From the NCBI GenBank assembly GCA_032622095.1, contig CP136061.1:46257797-46321796 (forward strand): a stretch of DNA of 64,000 bases. Direction: 5' to 3'. A program made the translations under genes and the position numbers. The notes under the pieces were generated by a model. The model worked only from the letters and a program-made list of their open reading frames with translations. It searched no databases and was not told the DNA's origin. Below are positions 38,401 to 45,544 of the stretch, in pieces. The stretch's first letter is position 1, and each line of letters starts with the position of its first letter. The stretch comes from Siphonodentalium dalli. Taxonomy: Eukaryota; Mollusca; Scaphopoda; Gadilida; Siphonodentaliidae.

Positions 38401-39381
38401 ACACCCTGAAGGTTACATCTCTCATCTGATCGTCATGGTGACATCACCAAACTTTGTATGGATCTTCGGGTGACCTCTAGATAGGAGCCTTTAATTTTGT
38501 CCGAAAGTTGTTAAATAACATGGCTGCCAGCAACCATCTTTGATCTCAAAATTGAATCCATCGGTACACCCTGCAGCCCACATTTATTGGAGAATTGTTT
38601 GATTTTACTCTTTGCCTGACTAAATCGTTTGGCACACCCAACAGACCACATCCCTAAACTTTATAAGGAACCACATCTTGACCACTAGATGGGAGCCATA
38701 AATTTTTTCCAAATTTCATTGAAAAACATGGCTGCTGGTACCGCCAGTGGCCATCTTGAATTTTACTCTTTACCTGACTAAATCGGCACACCCTACAGGC
38801 AACATCCCTCATCCAATTATCACCAAACTTCATAAGGATCTTCTTGGTGACCTCTAGATGACAGCCATCGATTTATTCTGAAATACCTTAAAAAACATGG
38901 CCACCAGCCGCCATCATTGATGTAAAATTTGAATCAGAAGGCACCACTGCAGCCCACATTTATTGGAGAAATGTTTTGAAATTTTGCATGCATGTTTATG
39001 ATCACCTCTGGCTTATTAGTCTACATCATTAATATGTCAATTGGGCATCTACAAAATTGTCGACAAAGCTTTTTTCCTTATCGATTTATCACTTCTTGTT
39101 GTTTTCTTATTCCAGGGTCTATTCCTTCAGAAAAGCATTTTCGGGAAGGGTCTCCCTCTTCACAACACGCTCCTTCAGCGAAACTTCAGTCCAACCTAAA
39201 CCAAATCAGTCCACAGACGGTGAACAGCCAGACTCCGGACAAACCTCCGTCACCAGACGACAACTCAGAAGAGTGCACATGTGATTGTCCCCCGTCAGAC
39301 GCGGATGACCTTCAACCTAACATCATCTCTGACACGAACCAACCAGATTGCCCCTCTACAGAACCGATCGCTGCATCTTAG
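7823..39381 (+). CDS. TXLN: Taxilin (spliced, 11 coding exons; overall span)
   Basis: This entry gives the whole gene; exons are listed separately. Join: 7823-8405, 10955-11094, 17770-17880, 22220-22285, 24593-24721, 25987-26106, 26833-26886, 28539-28631, 30475-30570, 35297-35411, 39116-39381. Every intron is GT-AG and the joined length (1773 nt) is a multiple of three ending in TAG. Conserved family blocks are visible: EEKLAALCKKYADL, SRLENLCRELQKHNK, QRAREEDDKRKE, KLKQFIEQYEIRE, RYEEFQKTINRSNEMF, IKKLEKE and WESSNKALLDMAE. Taxilins are long coiled-coil proteins (human alpha 546 aa from memory) that bind syntaxins and are linked to intracellular vesicle traffic. The start is unsettled: the first ATG in the recognised sequence is at 7853 in a good context (gccATGg), but the frame stays open back to the acceptor at 7822, so an upstream exon may supply the initiator. 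The alpha/beta/gamma split is vertebrate, so no paralogue letter is assigned. Confidence 0.94.
8415..8563. repeat. Foldback element just after taxilin exon 1 donor
   Basis: AGAGTAATCAATTGA at the left pairs with TAATTGATTACTCT at the right, and GAATTATTTAATG pairs with TAAATAATTC inside. It starts 10 bp after the exon 1 donor. A relative lies at 54815-54966. Confidence 0.7.
8903..8988. repeat. Fragment of the 55675-56194 repeat family
   Basis: It shares GATCATGCCATGAA and GAGATCATATTCCA with the 55.7-kb element and contains a perfect local duplication of TGGCTAATGCCCGTAGAGAT. Confidence 0.65.
9001..9298. mobile_element. hAT-like paired-hairpin MITE, decayed
   Basis: It retains ACAAAATTCACCCTCTGG, the central module GGGAGACCTACG...CCCCAGTTGA and a right end CAGACACC...AAAGCTTG. 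The left terminal repeat is lost. Confidence 0.6.
10955..11094 (+). CDS. TXLN: Taxilin coding exon 2 (start of coiled coil)
   Basis: The acceptor follows attgtAG at 10953-10954 and the donor is atg|GTATGT. It encodes HILRALSSLGTTEEKLAAL followed by CKKYADLHEEQRASQ and ends KITM. The EEKLAALCKKY block is diagnostic for the taxilin family. The phase is 2 nt, then complete codons. Confidence 0.95.
11510..12317. mobile_element. hAT-like element copy 1, 808 bp, perfect TSD
   Basis: The ends TAGGGTTGAAATGATTAA and TTTCAACACTA are flanked by TTCAGAGG at 11502-11509 and 12318-12325. Subterminal repeats of CGACTAGTCG occur at both ends. It lies in taxilin intron 2 and has no transposase frame. Confidence 0.9.
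12433..13114 (+). repeat. Minisatellite, about 46-47 bp unit, about 14 copies
   Basis: Units are built on TGACATGGGGGTATGCACCG, then GGCGACAGCCCAGCTC and TTGTTTCGTG. Variants with ACACCGGATGACAG alternate irregularly. It produces several long open frames on both strands, which are artefacts of the repeat. Confidence 0.92.
13239..14139. mobile_element. hAT-like element copy 2, 901 bp, perfect TSD
   Basis: This is the same family as 11510-12317, in the same orientation. It is flanked by a perfect CATGTTTC at 13231-13238 and 14140-14147. Different duplications show that the two copies inserted independently on either side of the minisatellite. Confidence 0.9.
15311..16610. mobile_element. Interspersed element with mirrored ATGTTTACCCATAC ends
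   Basis: It begins with a 31-bp palindrome around CCATACCATAGTATGG, followed by a (GTCY)n stretch, then 100-200 bp subrepeats containing ACAGATCGAGTTCGA. It ends GTATGGGTTAAACAT, the inverse of the start. The open frames on both strands are not conserved genes. Confidence 0.65.
16750..17135. repeat. CTTTAAAG-ended repeat, related to copies at 28.7 and 60.2 kb
   Basis: It shares CCTTTAAAGACATATTATG, GATCTGTTAGTATCCA and GAATGTAGCA with 28715-29115 and 60178-60345, and ends near CGGAGTG...CTTTAAAGG. The element type is unknown. Confidence 0.4.
17770..17880 (+). CDS. TXLN: Taxilin coding exon 3
   Basis: The acceptor is cttatAG and the donor aag|GTTTGT; the length is 111 nt, phase 0. It encodes VVREKEQLQTEYKKAVMAK, then SRLENLCRELQKHNKLIK, matching human alpha-taxilin SKLESLCRELQRHN without a gap across the exon 2/3 junction. 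Confidence 0.96.
17912..18375. mobile_element. TATGTGACCC-ended MITE with two hairpin cassettes
   Basis: The inverted ends ATATGTGACCCGCCATATC and GATATGGTGGGTCACATAT are probably flanked by TA. Each side carries one cassette (ATGCATTCTCTTATATATGC, loop, reverse complement). A central module holds CCTGCAGGGAGCCCC. It lies 31 bp after taxilin exon 3. Confidence 0.85.
18820..18975. mobile_element. TA-flanked foldback MITE, short form (156 bp)
   Basis: It has CAGTAATG...CATTAATG ends with TA on both sides. The middle about 60 bp of the full-length form is absent, so the arms meet directly at TATGGCCATA. Both arms share CTTTAACTACAGC. Confidence 0.9.
19020..19248. mobile_element. TTAA-family (piggyBac-like) MITE
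   Basis: TTAACTCTTCCATGACTGG at the left and GTCATGATAGTGTTAA at the right, with two decayed hairpin cassettes and CCTAACAATATTTACC between. Confidence 0.75.
19268..21360. repeat. AGCTCAAC-ended element with about 12 tandem ~160-bp units
   Basis: It starts AGCTCAACTTT and ends AAGTTGAGCTA, an inverted end. In between, CATGTAGATGGGAACGA recurs about every 155-165 bp (from about 19424 to 21178). Two unit types, with ATTTTACTCTTTGTATGAC or TTTCAAAATTCAATCC, roughly alternate. It lies in taxilin intron 3. Confidence 0.88.
21504..21923. mobile_element. TATGTGACCC-ended MITE with two hairpin cassettes
   Basis: The same family as 17912-18375, with the central CCTGCAGGG module in the opposite orientation. 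Both copies lie in the same taxilin intron. Confidence 0.85.
22220..22285 (+). CDS. TXLN: Taxilin coding exon 4
   Basis: A 66-nt phase-0 exon between ctctacAG and cag|GTTAAT. It encodes EESIQRAREEDDKRKEISA plus KFQ, aligning without gaps to the human EEGVQRAREEEEKRKEVTS segment. Confidence 0.95.
23876..24401. mobile_element. TTAA-family MITE carrying a nested hAT-like insertion
   Basis: TTAACTCTTTGATGACTG at 23876 and TCATGAAAGGGTTAA ending at 24401. The left cassette is split by the insertion at 23960-24211; the right cassette is intact. Confidence 0.88.
23960..24211. mobile_element. hAT-like paired-hairpin MITE, short form, perfect TSD
   Basis: The ends CAAGCCTTGAAATAG and CTATTTCAAGGCTTG are flanked by GCCCTATA at 23952-23959 and 24212-24219. 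It consists of two inverse about 95-bp hairpins joined by TTACACCTCG. Confidence 0.93.
24593..24721 (+). CDS. TXLN: Taxilin coding exon 5
   Basis: A 129-nt phase-0 exon between ctctttcAG and cag|GTAAGG. It encodes NTIGEIQSQMQDNHERNKK, then LREENAELAGKLKQFIEQY and EIREQ. This is among the most conserved parts of the taxilin coiled coil. Confidence 0.96.
25079..25500. mobile_element. hAT-like paired-hairpin MITE, long form (422 bp)
   Basis: CAAGCCTTGAAATAG...CTATTTCAAGTCTTG, with near-perfect duplication GGAAGGTC/GGAAGGTG. It carries the about 200-bp central module between the two hairpin arms. Confidence 0.88.
25987..26106 (+). CDS. TXLN: Taxilin coding exon 6
   Basis: A 120-nt phase-0 exon between atttcAG and ctg|GTAGGA. 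It encodes QLEKLMKHRELENQLSDAK, then IQQAAVILREEQERNKKEKE and L, matching the HIDKVFKHKDLQQQLVDAK region of human alpha-taxilin. The open frame runs on into the intron, so its length here exceeds the exon. Confidence 0.95.
26833..26886 (+). CDS. TXLN: Taxilin coding exon 7 (short)
   Basis: A 54-nt phase-0 exon between cgtatAG and caa|GTAAGT, encoding LVMEASESLKKSTLVEAQ. It corresponds to LLKEAVESQRMCELMKQQ in human alpha-taxilin. Compared with human, seven residues (one heptad) just before the LALYTEKF block are absent between this exon and the next; see findings. Confidence 0.88.
27880..28240. repeat. Diverged foldback repeat
   Basis: GTCCTTGATTCATG with CTATTATTTTATAC near 27985-28017 is mirrored by GTATAAAATAATAGACATG and CATGAATCAAGGAC near 28104-28140. 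Pairing continues outwards (ATTAATTGATAGAA with TTCTATCAATTAAT). Confidence 0.6.
28539..28631 (+). CDS. TXLN: Taxilin coding exon 8
   Basis: A 93-nt phase-0 exon between gaatgcAG and aag|GTGAGA. It encodes LAIYKERYEEFQKTINRSN, then EMFQKFKTEMDK, matching human LALYTEKFEEFQNTLSKSS. Confidence 0.96.
28715..29115. repeat. CTTTAAAG-type repeat copy
   Basis: It shares AAAGACATATTGTGGACTT, CTGTTAGTATCCA and GAATGTAGCAAT with copies near 16.8 and 60.2 kb. Not a gene. Confidence 0.35.
30475..30570 (+). CDS. TXLN: Taxilin coding exon 9
   Basis: A 96-nt phase-0 exon between cattgtAG and gat|GTGAGT. It encodes MGKRIKKLEKEGASWKSKW, then ESSNKALLDMAED, nearly identical in pattern to human KKIKKLEKE and RWESSNKALLEMAEE. 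The initial ATG is internal, not a start. Confidence 0.96.
30964..31139. mobile_element. hAT-like hairpin MITE, internally deleted, perfect TSD
   Basis: It is flanked by ACAGTGGG at 30956-30963 and 31140-31147. It keeps one complete hairpin and only the tip of the other. Both termini share the private variant AATAGGGTGTC/GACACCCTATT. Confidence 0.93.
31208..31720. mobile_element. Interspersed element, ATGTGTACCCATACC start, incomplete
   Basis: It starts with the palindrome ATGTGTACCCATACC...GGTACACAT and GTCCGTCTGTCTGTC, as in 15311-16610. The right end is not recognisable. Confidence 0.5.
32229..32261 (+). other. Short MSGRGK-like frame (weak histone resemblance)
   Basis: ATGTCTGGCCGTGGCAAA encodes the first six residues common to histones H2A and H4, then the frame stops after four more codons. 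Nothing else of a histone is seen nearby. Chance is possible; recorded only as an observation. Confidence 0.12.
32529..33300. mobile_element. ATGCCCCCGA-start element with three tandem ~165-bp units
   Basis: It begins ATGCCCCCGATCTCCG, carries a CCGTCCTTCCGTCCGTCC tract, then three near-identical units starting GTACGAACGTTTCAACTC (about 32638, 32807, 32967), and ends with TCGGGGGCGTTACC. The start and end are inverted. A common mollusc-type repeat (family knowledge, not checked). Confidence 0.75.
33730..34169. mobile_element. Interspersed element of the 15.3-kb family
   Basis: ATGTGTAACCATACC...GGTACACAT palindrome at the start and GGTATTGGTTAAACAT at the end, with CGAGTTCGA subrepeats inside. 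Confidence 0.6.
35297..35411 (+). CDS. TXLN: Taxilin coding exon 10 (end of coiled coil)
   Basis: The acceptor is atttcAG and the donor ctg|GTTAGT; the length is 115 nt, leaving one base. It encodes KQKYDKEKLQFLSKINKLE, then SLCRALQAERSGKKKPDDA. The LEKLCRALQTERN motif closes the conserved taxilin domain. Confidence 0.95.
35474..35583 (+). mobile_element. Half of a TA-flanked foldback MITE (one arm only)
   Basis: CAGTAATGCCCTAAG through GGAAAGCTCTCG matches a left arm. The right arm is gone. It lies 62 bp downstream of taxilin exon 10. Confidence 0.85.
35953..35993. repeat. Left remnant of an AGCTCAAC-ended element
   Basis: AGCTCAACTTGATG...GAGCTATTGCCATGAT is the start of the family seen at 19268. 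It is cut by the insertion at 35994-38368 and resumes at 38369. Confidence 0.7.
35994..38368. mobile_element. 2.4-kb DNA transposon-like insertion with ~55-bp inverted ends
   Basis: CACGGGGTTGTACCTGCCC at the left is the inverse of GGGCAGGTGCGACCCTGTG at the right; both continue into GAACTGGTTCGCATTC and its inverse. ATGAT flanks both sides (35989-35993, 38369-38373). No recognisable transposase lies inside. A TTAA-family fragment (37641-37734) is nested within. Confidence 0.75.
37641..37734. mobile_element. TTAA-family fragment with one hairpin cassette
   Basis: A complete cassette (TTATATATGCGAGGCGACC and its inverse), then GGGTAAAGGGTTAA. It belongs to the CCCTTTACCCAACA-ended subgroup. 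The left half is missing. Confidence 0.75.
38369..38960. repeat. Right remnant of an AGCTCAAC-ended element
   Basis: It carries CATCAACAATTTCCTTTGG, AACATGGCTGCCAGC and TTTTACTCTTTGCCTGAC units of about 160 bp, as in the 19268 family. It ends before taxilin exon 11. Confidence 0.7.
39116..39381 (+). CDS. TXLN: Taxilin coding exon 11 (C-terminal tail and stop)
   Basis: The acceptor is attccAG at 39114-39115; the first two bases complete a Gly codon from exon 10. It encodes a Ser/Pro/Gln-rich 87-residue tail starting GSIPSEKHFREGSPSS, with a small Cys cluster (CTCDCPPSD), ending at TAG 39379-39381. The tail is not conserved in sequence across taxilins, so the assignment rests on frame, splice site and position. 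No convincing poly(A) signal lies close by; AATAAA occurs at about 40092 inside a repeat and at about 41243. Confidence 0.85.
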
Positions 39382-39609
39382 TTTATTAACCTAATATGAT
39401 CGTGGCCTATTTATTTGTATGTTTAGCCAGATGGACAATTTGAAACTCCAGATATGAATTGTTTTTCTTCTCATTTACTGCTTTGCAAGAATTGTTGCTT
39501 TGAAAGTAAGCAGAATGGTATTTTTAACTACTGCATGCCTGAAATATTTTGTAGGAATGGACTTCTTTGCATGTCTGAGTATCCAGTTAACGTGAAGAAA
39601 CACTCCACT

Positions 39610-40062
39610 CAGACCTGAGAATATTGTGCCAGACATTTGTAGAATAAGGTTCCCCCAGAGGGTGAATTTAGTGACGCTACCCCACACAGCAGGCTAGCAT
39701 CGCTAAATTGATCTGGAGACCTCATTCTGCTTAGGCCCCATCTGCTCTGGAAAGTATCTTTATTATCAAATTAATGTTTTTAGTTTCTTTAGAAACTTCT
39801 GTTTCAGTTCAGTATCTCTATATCCCCAAATTGGCAGATGACACAGTGCATAATCGAGGTACCCAATGGGTGCACATCACAATATTCACCTTCTGGGAAC
39901 TTAAATCTGACTCTAGGTCTCCCATTGCAGATGAGGCCATGTAGAATTTGGTCCCCAAAGGATGAATCTTGTGATGCTAGCCCGCTGTGCAGGGTAGCGT
40001 CGCTAAATTCACCCTCTGGGGACCTCATTCTGCAAATGTCTGGCACCATATTCTCAGGCTTC
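39610..40062. mobile_element. hAT-like paired-hairpin MITE, long form
   Basis: It has CAGACCTGAGAATAT...ATATTCTCAGGCTT ends and a 7/8 duplication ACTCCACT/ACTCCGCT. This copy belongs to a terminal subgroup with GAGAATAT in both ends. The 200-bp central module is present. Confidence 0.8.
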
Positions 40063-40559
40063 ACTCCGCTGGTGATTGAATGGGAATACAGAATAAAGTA
40101 TTTATTTTTCATCAATTTTTTTTAATAATATCTAAAATATTAACCTCAGGAAATGCTAGGTCAAAATGCAATGGCTTTAGTACAAAACATAAGATGTATA
40201 CAGACGCGTATGCCGAAAACAGTAAACATCATTCAGATAATTGAAAAGGGCAGTTGCATACTTGGACAAATTGAGGAGGTTATTTGCTCTCCTGGAATCT
40301 CAATGTGGATATTTTAGAATAGCAGGCCTGCAGTAAATTTAGATGACTGCATTGCGATGACACAGCACATTGTCTATATTGTTCACATGGGTGCGTTGCG
40401 TTATAAGACAAAGCTTTCGTTTGCAGCTGATAAGTTGGATATTAGAATAAATCCAATATTGAAAAATAAATTATAACTTAATTCTATGATAATGCCACAC
40501 TTGTCAAATTCATTCTCATAAATACAACACAAATTTCCTTCAATTCGCAGACTAATCTG

Positions 40560-40996
40560 CCATCTTTGAAATAGTGTGTCTGTCATTTTCAGTATGTGGT
40601 CCCAGATGGTGAACTTTGTGATGCTATCCTGCACAACGGGCTGGCATCACTAAATTCACCCTCTGGGGACCTCATTCTGCTTAGGCCTATATTCTGTGTA
40701 ATATCTATAATCTCAAATTAACATTGTTTTTAGTTATCTTTTCCCTTTTGTTTAGTTTACCATAGTTTGCAGAAGATAAAATTCATAATCAAGGTGACTA
40801 AAGGGTGAACATTACCAACTTCAACTGGGGAACTTCAATCTGATCCTAGATCTCCCGTAGCAGTTGAGGCCTCCGCAGAATGAGGTTCCCAGAGGATGAA
40901 TTTGGTGATGCTAGCCCGCCATGCGGGATAGCATCACTAATTTTACCCTCTGGGAACCTCATTCTGCAAATGACAGACACACTATTATAAGGCTTG
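40560..40996. mobile_element. hAT-like paired-hairpin MITE, long form
   Basis: TTTGAAATAGTGTGTCTG at the left and CAGACACACTATTATAAG at the right, with the central module oriented as at 39610. No clear duplication. Confidence 0.8.
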
Positions 40997-41286
40997 CCGG
41001 AGGCTGAAGAAATAGTAAACATTTTCACTTTTCTCATACAAAATGCTTCATGCACTGTTTGCAGCAGATTATGTGATGTTTTTAAGATGATTCATTGTTG
41101 TTTTTTTTGTGCTGGAGTTGGTTCTGAAGCTCCATAATAAGCATCGATGGCACTCTTAAGGAAAGATAACTTTCTTGTCGCCGAAAGTGCCAACAATATG
41201 TATCCTAACCCCTGTTCTCAAGATTTTGTAAAAATAATGAAAAATAAAATATATTGAATCTTAAAATGTACCTTCCTTGTTCGTCT

Positions 41287-41861
41287 AATTAAAACTAGAC
41301 CATGTTTCATTTCAATCAACTTACGGTCTAGGGACTCCTGTGGTTAATATTATTTCAAACATGAGGAATTGGGCCAATGAAATTACTTGCGCATCGAAGA
41401 ATGCATTGCTTGACCAACCAATAGCTTCCTGCAAGACCAATAATTATTCACTTTGTCACAAGCTGCACCAATGTTACTAAATATAAGTATTATGGAAGGC
41501 GGAAGTAATGGAGAAAGTGAGGGCTTATCAAAACATTGGTGATTTTGGTGAAATTGAAATTCTCGACATTGCTATTAAGAATGTATTGCAGAAAAAAGGC
41601 ACTGATTCACTGAAACCAGAACAAGAGAATATTCTACAAAGCGTATTTATCCACAGAAAATACATTTTACCTTTTCTGCCTAGGGCTACTATACGGCCAT
41701 TGTCGCATGTCATTCAAAACAGTGCAGTGCCTTATTTCGAAACATGAATATTAATGAGCTGTCACAAGCTGGGGATTCCCCGTTCATCTCTGAAATAATT
41801 TAAACCACGAGAGTTCCTAGACCATATGTTGATTGAAAAGAAACATGGTCTAGTTCTAATT
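41287..41861. mobile_element. Inverted-repeat element (60-bp ends) with a helicase-like fragment
   Basis: AATTAAAACTAGACCATG at the left and CATGGTCTAGTTCTAATT at the right; the inverted match continues for about 60 bp. A target duplication was not identified. A 79-codon frame lies inside. Confidence 0.75.
41508..41747 (+). pseudogene. RecQ/SF2-helicase-like N-terminal fragment
   Basis: The frame includes IKNVLQKKGTDSLKPEQENI, then LQSVFIHRKYILPFLP. The pattern LKPEQ..IL......K..L..LP resembles the segment just before the Walker A motif of RecQ-like superfamily II helicases. After LP the expected GKS motif is missing and the sequence becomes unrelated. It is probably a captured, broken host or transposon gene piece carried between the 60-bp inverted ends. 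It could be chance; only a profile search would settle it. Confidence 0.35.
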
Positions 41862-41952
41862 GTTCAATTTATTTTTTAGATTTTTTTTTTGCCCATGCTA
41901 TTTAAACATATGTCAGGTACCAGCCAACAGGTTTAGAATTGAGCCACTTATT

Positions 41953-42743
41953 GTCCCCCGAAAAATTTATTTTTGGGGGACTTGTAATCAGCCCCGTCTG
42001 TGCATCTGTCCGGAGTTATAACTCCAGTAATGATCATCTGATTTGATTGAAACTTGGTATGTAGGTGTCTCAACCAAGAACACAGGAGCTCTGCAATTCT
42101 GGGTTTGATCCGATGTTCTTTTATGGAGTTATTTCCCTTTTTTCAACTTTTTTTTTACTTAGAAAATTTCTCACTTTTTCGGTTTCCGGATGATATCTCA
42201 AGTTTGGATCCTTTAATTGCAAACACTGTTTTTATGTGGATCAGTCATATCAAGATACAGGTTGTGTTTGAATTTGAGTTTGATCCGATGATTTTCCTAG
42301 AGTTATGGACTTTTTTCGACTTAGAAAATTCAATTTTCTTCTTTTTTCTTTGGTTTCCGGATGATAACTCAAGTTTGGATTGTTTAATTGGAAATTATGT
42401 TTTTTTGTTGGTCGTTCATATCAAAATACAGGTCAAGTTCGAATTTGAGTTTGATCCAATGATTTTTCCCAGAGTTATGGGCCTTTCGACTTTGAAAAAC
42501 ATTTTTTATCATTTTCTGTATGAGGGACCTTCATGGTGTAATCAACTCCTCCTACAGTTTTGATCGTAGATATTTGAAACTTCAGAGTATTGTTACCCAC
42601 ATATTGGAGATGTGCAACATGTATTTAGATGACGGGAAAATTATTTTTTGACGGAATTAATAACCCTTTTGACTTAGAACATTTCAACATTTTTTTTAAT
42701 TTCTTTAACAAAGCGGCATCGACTTGCCACGTTGTCGGGGGAC
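41953..42743. mobile_element. GTCCCCCG-ended element with internal subrepeats
   Basis: GTCCCCCGAAAAATTTATTT at the left and GTTGTCGGGGGAC at the right. It carries subrepeats with GGTTTCCGGATGATA and CAGGTCAAGTTCGAATT. The 169-codon frame inside follows the subrepeats and is not a recognisable protein. Confidence 0.7.
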
Positions 42744-43054
42744 ACTGTGGTCGGCCGACCTTTTATTTATTTTTGAAACAAGTTGATACCTTATTTGTTC
42801 GGAAATACTCAGTGGTTTTCTATAACATTCTGACCAAAGTTGCCAGTCGGAGGTGCGCGGAACACACCAGTCCATACATCTTGGAGAATCCTTTGACTGG
42901 TCAGAATGTTAGAGCAAACAAATGTGAATTTGGACACAAATGGGGTATCAAATTGTTTGAAAAATAGTATTGCATCTTGTTCGTAATGGACAAAATGCTA
43001 TGTAAGATGTCATATTCTATAGTTTATTACCTTTTCCCTCGTTTTTGTTCGCAT

Positions 43055-43987
43055 TTGCGAGATGTGCAACATGTATATAGATGACGGAAAAATTATTTCT
43101 TTACGGAATTATTAACCCTTTCGACTTAGAAAATTTCAACATTTTTTTTATCCCCCGCCAAATTTAAAATTTGTGGGGGATATATTAATGGGTTCCGTCC
43201 GTCCGTCTGTCCGTCCCGAATTTGTAAGAGTCATAATTTGCACAAATGTAAATGGATTTCAAAGATTTGTGGTATATGAGTTCACCTGACCATTACCTAG
43301 AATGAGTTCGCAAGCCAGGTCTGGCCATATATTTTTACCGGAGTTATTGGACTTTGTTTATTATTTTTGTCGAATTAACCAAATAGACGACGTCCCAGGG
43401 CTCATTTCCACAAATCTCAACGGATTTCAAAGATATTTGGTATATGAGTTCACCTGACCATTACCTAGAACGAGTTCGCAAGCCAGGTCTGGCCGGATAT
43501 TTTTACCGGAGTTATTGGACTTTGTTTATTATTTTTGTCAAATTTACCAAATAGCAAATAGACGACGTCCCAGGGCTCATTTCCACAAATGTCAACGGAT
43601 TTCAAAGATTTTTAGTATATGAGTTCACATGACCAGTATCTAGAACGAGTTCGCAAACCAGGTCCGGCCGGATATTTTCAGCAGAGTTATTGGACTTTGT
43701 TTATTTTTTTTGGTGCAAATGGACGACGTCACAGGGCTAATTTCCACGAATGTCAACGGATTAAAAAGATTTTTGGTATATTCGTTCCCATGACCAGTAC
43801 CTAAAATGAGTTCGCAAGCCAGGCTTTTTGACAAAATCCCACCTCTTGTTTAGCACATACTGAGAACGCAAACATTATTGAGAATGCACTTCCCCAACTG
43901 CACATTTCGGCGGGGGATACCGCCGCCTGCGACTGCTTGTTAAATTTTTTAACAAAGCGGCGTCGACTTGCTACGTTTTCGGGGGAC
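43055..43987. repeat. Second GTCCCCCG-family right half, split by an insertion
   Basis: GAGATGTGCAACATGTAT through TTTCAACATTTTTTT repeats 42606-42700, and AACAAAGCGGCGTCGACTTG with CGGGGGACACTGTGG repeats 42711-42750. The two parts are separated by the element at 43150-43942. Confidence 0.7.
43150..43942. mobile_element. ATCCCCCGCC-ended element with four tandem ~165-bp units
   Basis: ATCCCCCGCCAAATTT at the left and GGCGGGGGATACCGCC at the right, with a CCGTCCGTCTGTCCGTCC tract and repeated units containing GAGTTCGCAAGCCAGGTC. It is nested in the preceding repeat. Confidence 0.8.
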
Positions 43988-44228
43988 ACTGTGGTCGGCC
44001 GACGTTTTATTTGGACATTGAAATGGACATGTCTGAGAATTCATGCTGCCTGGAGTCTCATTTCGCCGCCACTCCGAGACTCACCTAGTGGGTGACTTGG
44101 GAGATATCTTCTCCCTAAAATGTGCCACTTCTCTCTATTTTTATCCTGGGGAGAAGTGACTTCTCTTCCATATATTTGGGAGATATGTAAATCCTCAGTG
44201 ATCACCCAAGAGGAAGACAGACATTTTT

Positions 44229-45509
44229 AGCTCAACTTTATTTTGTAAAGTTTGAATTATTGCCATGGCTTGGTATCAGTCTTCAGTTTGTGCATTTGTG
44301 CACCTGTCCATCAATTTCCTTCAGCATGGGCTACAGGTTGTACCTTTGGTCGGATCATTATGAAATTTGTCATAGCTGTTGACATTGACATGTAGATAGG
44401 AACGAGTCATTTTGGGGTCATTTGGTAAAAAAACATGGCTGCCAGTGGCCATCTTGGGATTTCAAAATTCAATCCATTAGCACGGGCTACAGGTCATACA
44501 GTTCGTTGGATCATACTGAAATTTGTTCTGGATGTTAATATTGACATGTCGATGGGAACCAGTCATTTTGGGGTCATTCGACCATAAAACATGGCTGCCG
44601 ACAACCATCTTGCGTTTTACTCTTTGCATGACTAAATTCTTTGGCACAGGCTACAGGTTGTACCTTCGTCTGATCATCATGAAATTTGTCATGGCTGTTG
44701 ACATTGACATGTAGATGGGAACGAGTCATTTTGGGGTCATAAAACATGGCCGCCGGCATCCATCTTGGATTTTACTCTTTGCATGACTAAATCTTTTGGC
44801 ATGGGCTGCAGGTCGTACCTTTGGTCGGATCATCATGAAATTTGTCATAGCTGTTGACATGTAGATAGAAACGAATAATTTTGGGGTCGTTCGGCCATAA
44901 AATATGGCCACCAGTAGCCATCTTGAATTTTATTCTTTGCATGACCAAATCCTTTGGCTACAATTCGTATCTTTGGTCGGATGATTATTAAATTTGTCAT
45001 GGTTGTTGACATTGACATGTAGATGTGAAAGTCATTTTGGGGTCATTTGGCAAAAAAACCACCAGTGGCGATCCTGAATTTAAAATTAAATCCATTAGCA
45101 TGGGCCACAGCCCGAACAGTTTGTCTGATCATCATGAAATTTGTCATGGATGTTAATATTGACATGTGGATGGGAACGAGTCATTTTGGGGTAATTTGGC
45201 CATAAAACATGGCTGCTGGCAGCCATCTTGGATTTAACTCTGCATCACTAAATCCATTGGCACACCAGTCCACTTCCCTCATCTGATCATCACCAAACTT
45301 CATATTGATGATTGATCTACAAGATGGGAACTATCAAATGTTTTTGATATTCATTGGAAAACATAGCCGCCAGCGGCCATTTGGATTTTATTTTTTATAT
45401 ATATCTTCATGTTGATAATCTAGTATTACTTAGACATTTCAACTTTCTGCATACCTAATCGCTCCATTGACTGTAACAGATGAAATTATTCCCTGTTGAG
45501 GTTGAGCTA
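44229..45509. repeat. AGCTCAAC-ended element with about 6 tandem ~160-bp units
   Basis: AGCTCAACTTTATTTTG at the left and GAGGTTGAGCTA at the right. CATGTAGATGGGAACGAG units occur as in 19268-21360 but with fewer copies. It lies between taxilin and headcase. Confidence 0.85.
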
Positions 45510-45544
45510 CGGTGTCTTTCATTTGTTATATTTTTATTTTATTT

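Noticed and set aside
40092-40097. AATAAA as taxilin poly(A) signal
   Set aside because: It lies 711 bp past the stop and just beyond a repeat; AT-rich sequence makes this motif common, so it was not annotated.
42054-42563. A 169-codon frame, one of the longest in the window
   Set aside because: It repeats internally with the subrepeats of the GTCCCCCG-ended element and has no recognisable domain.
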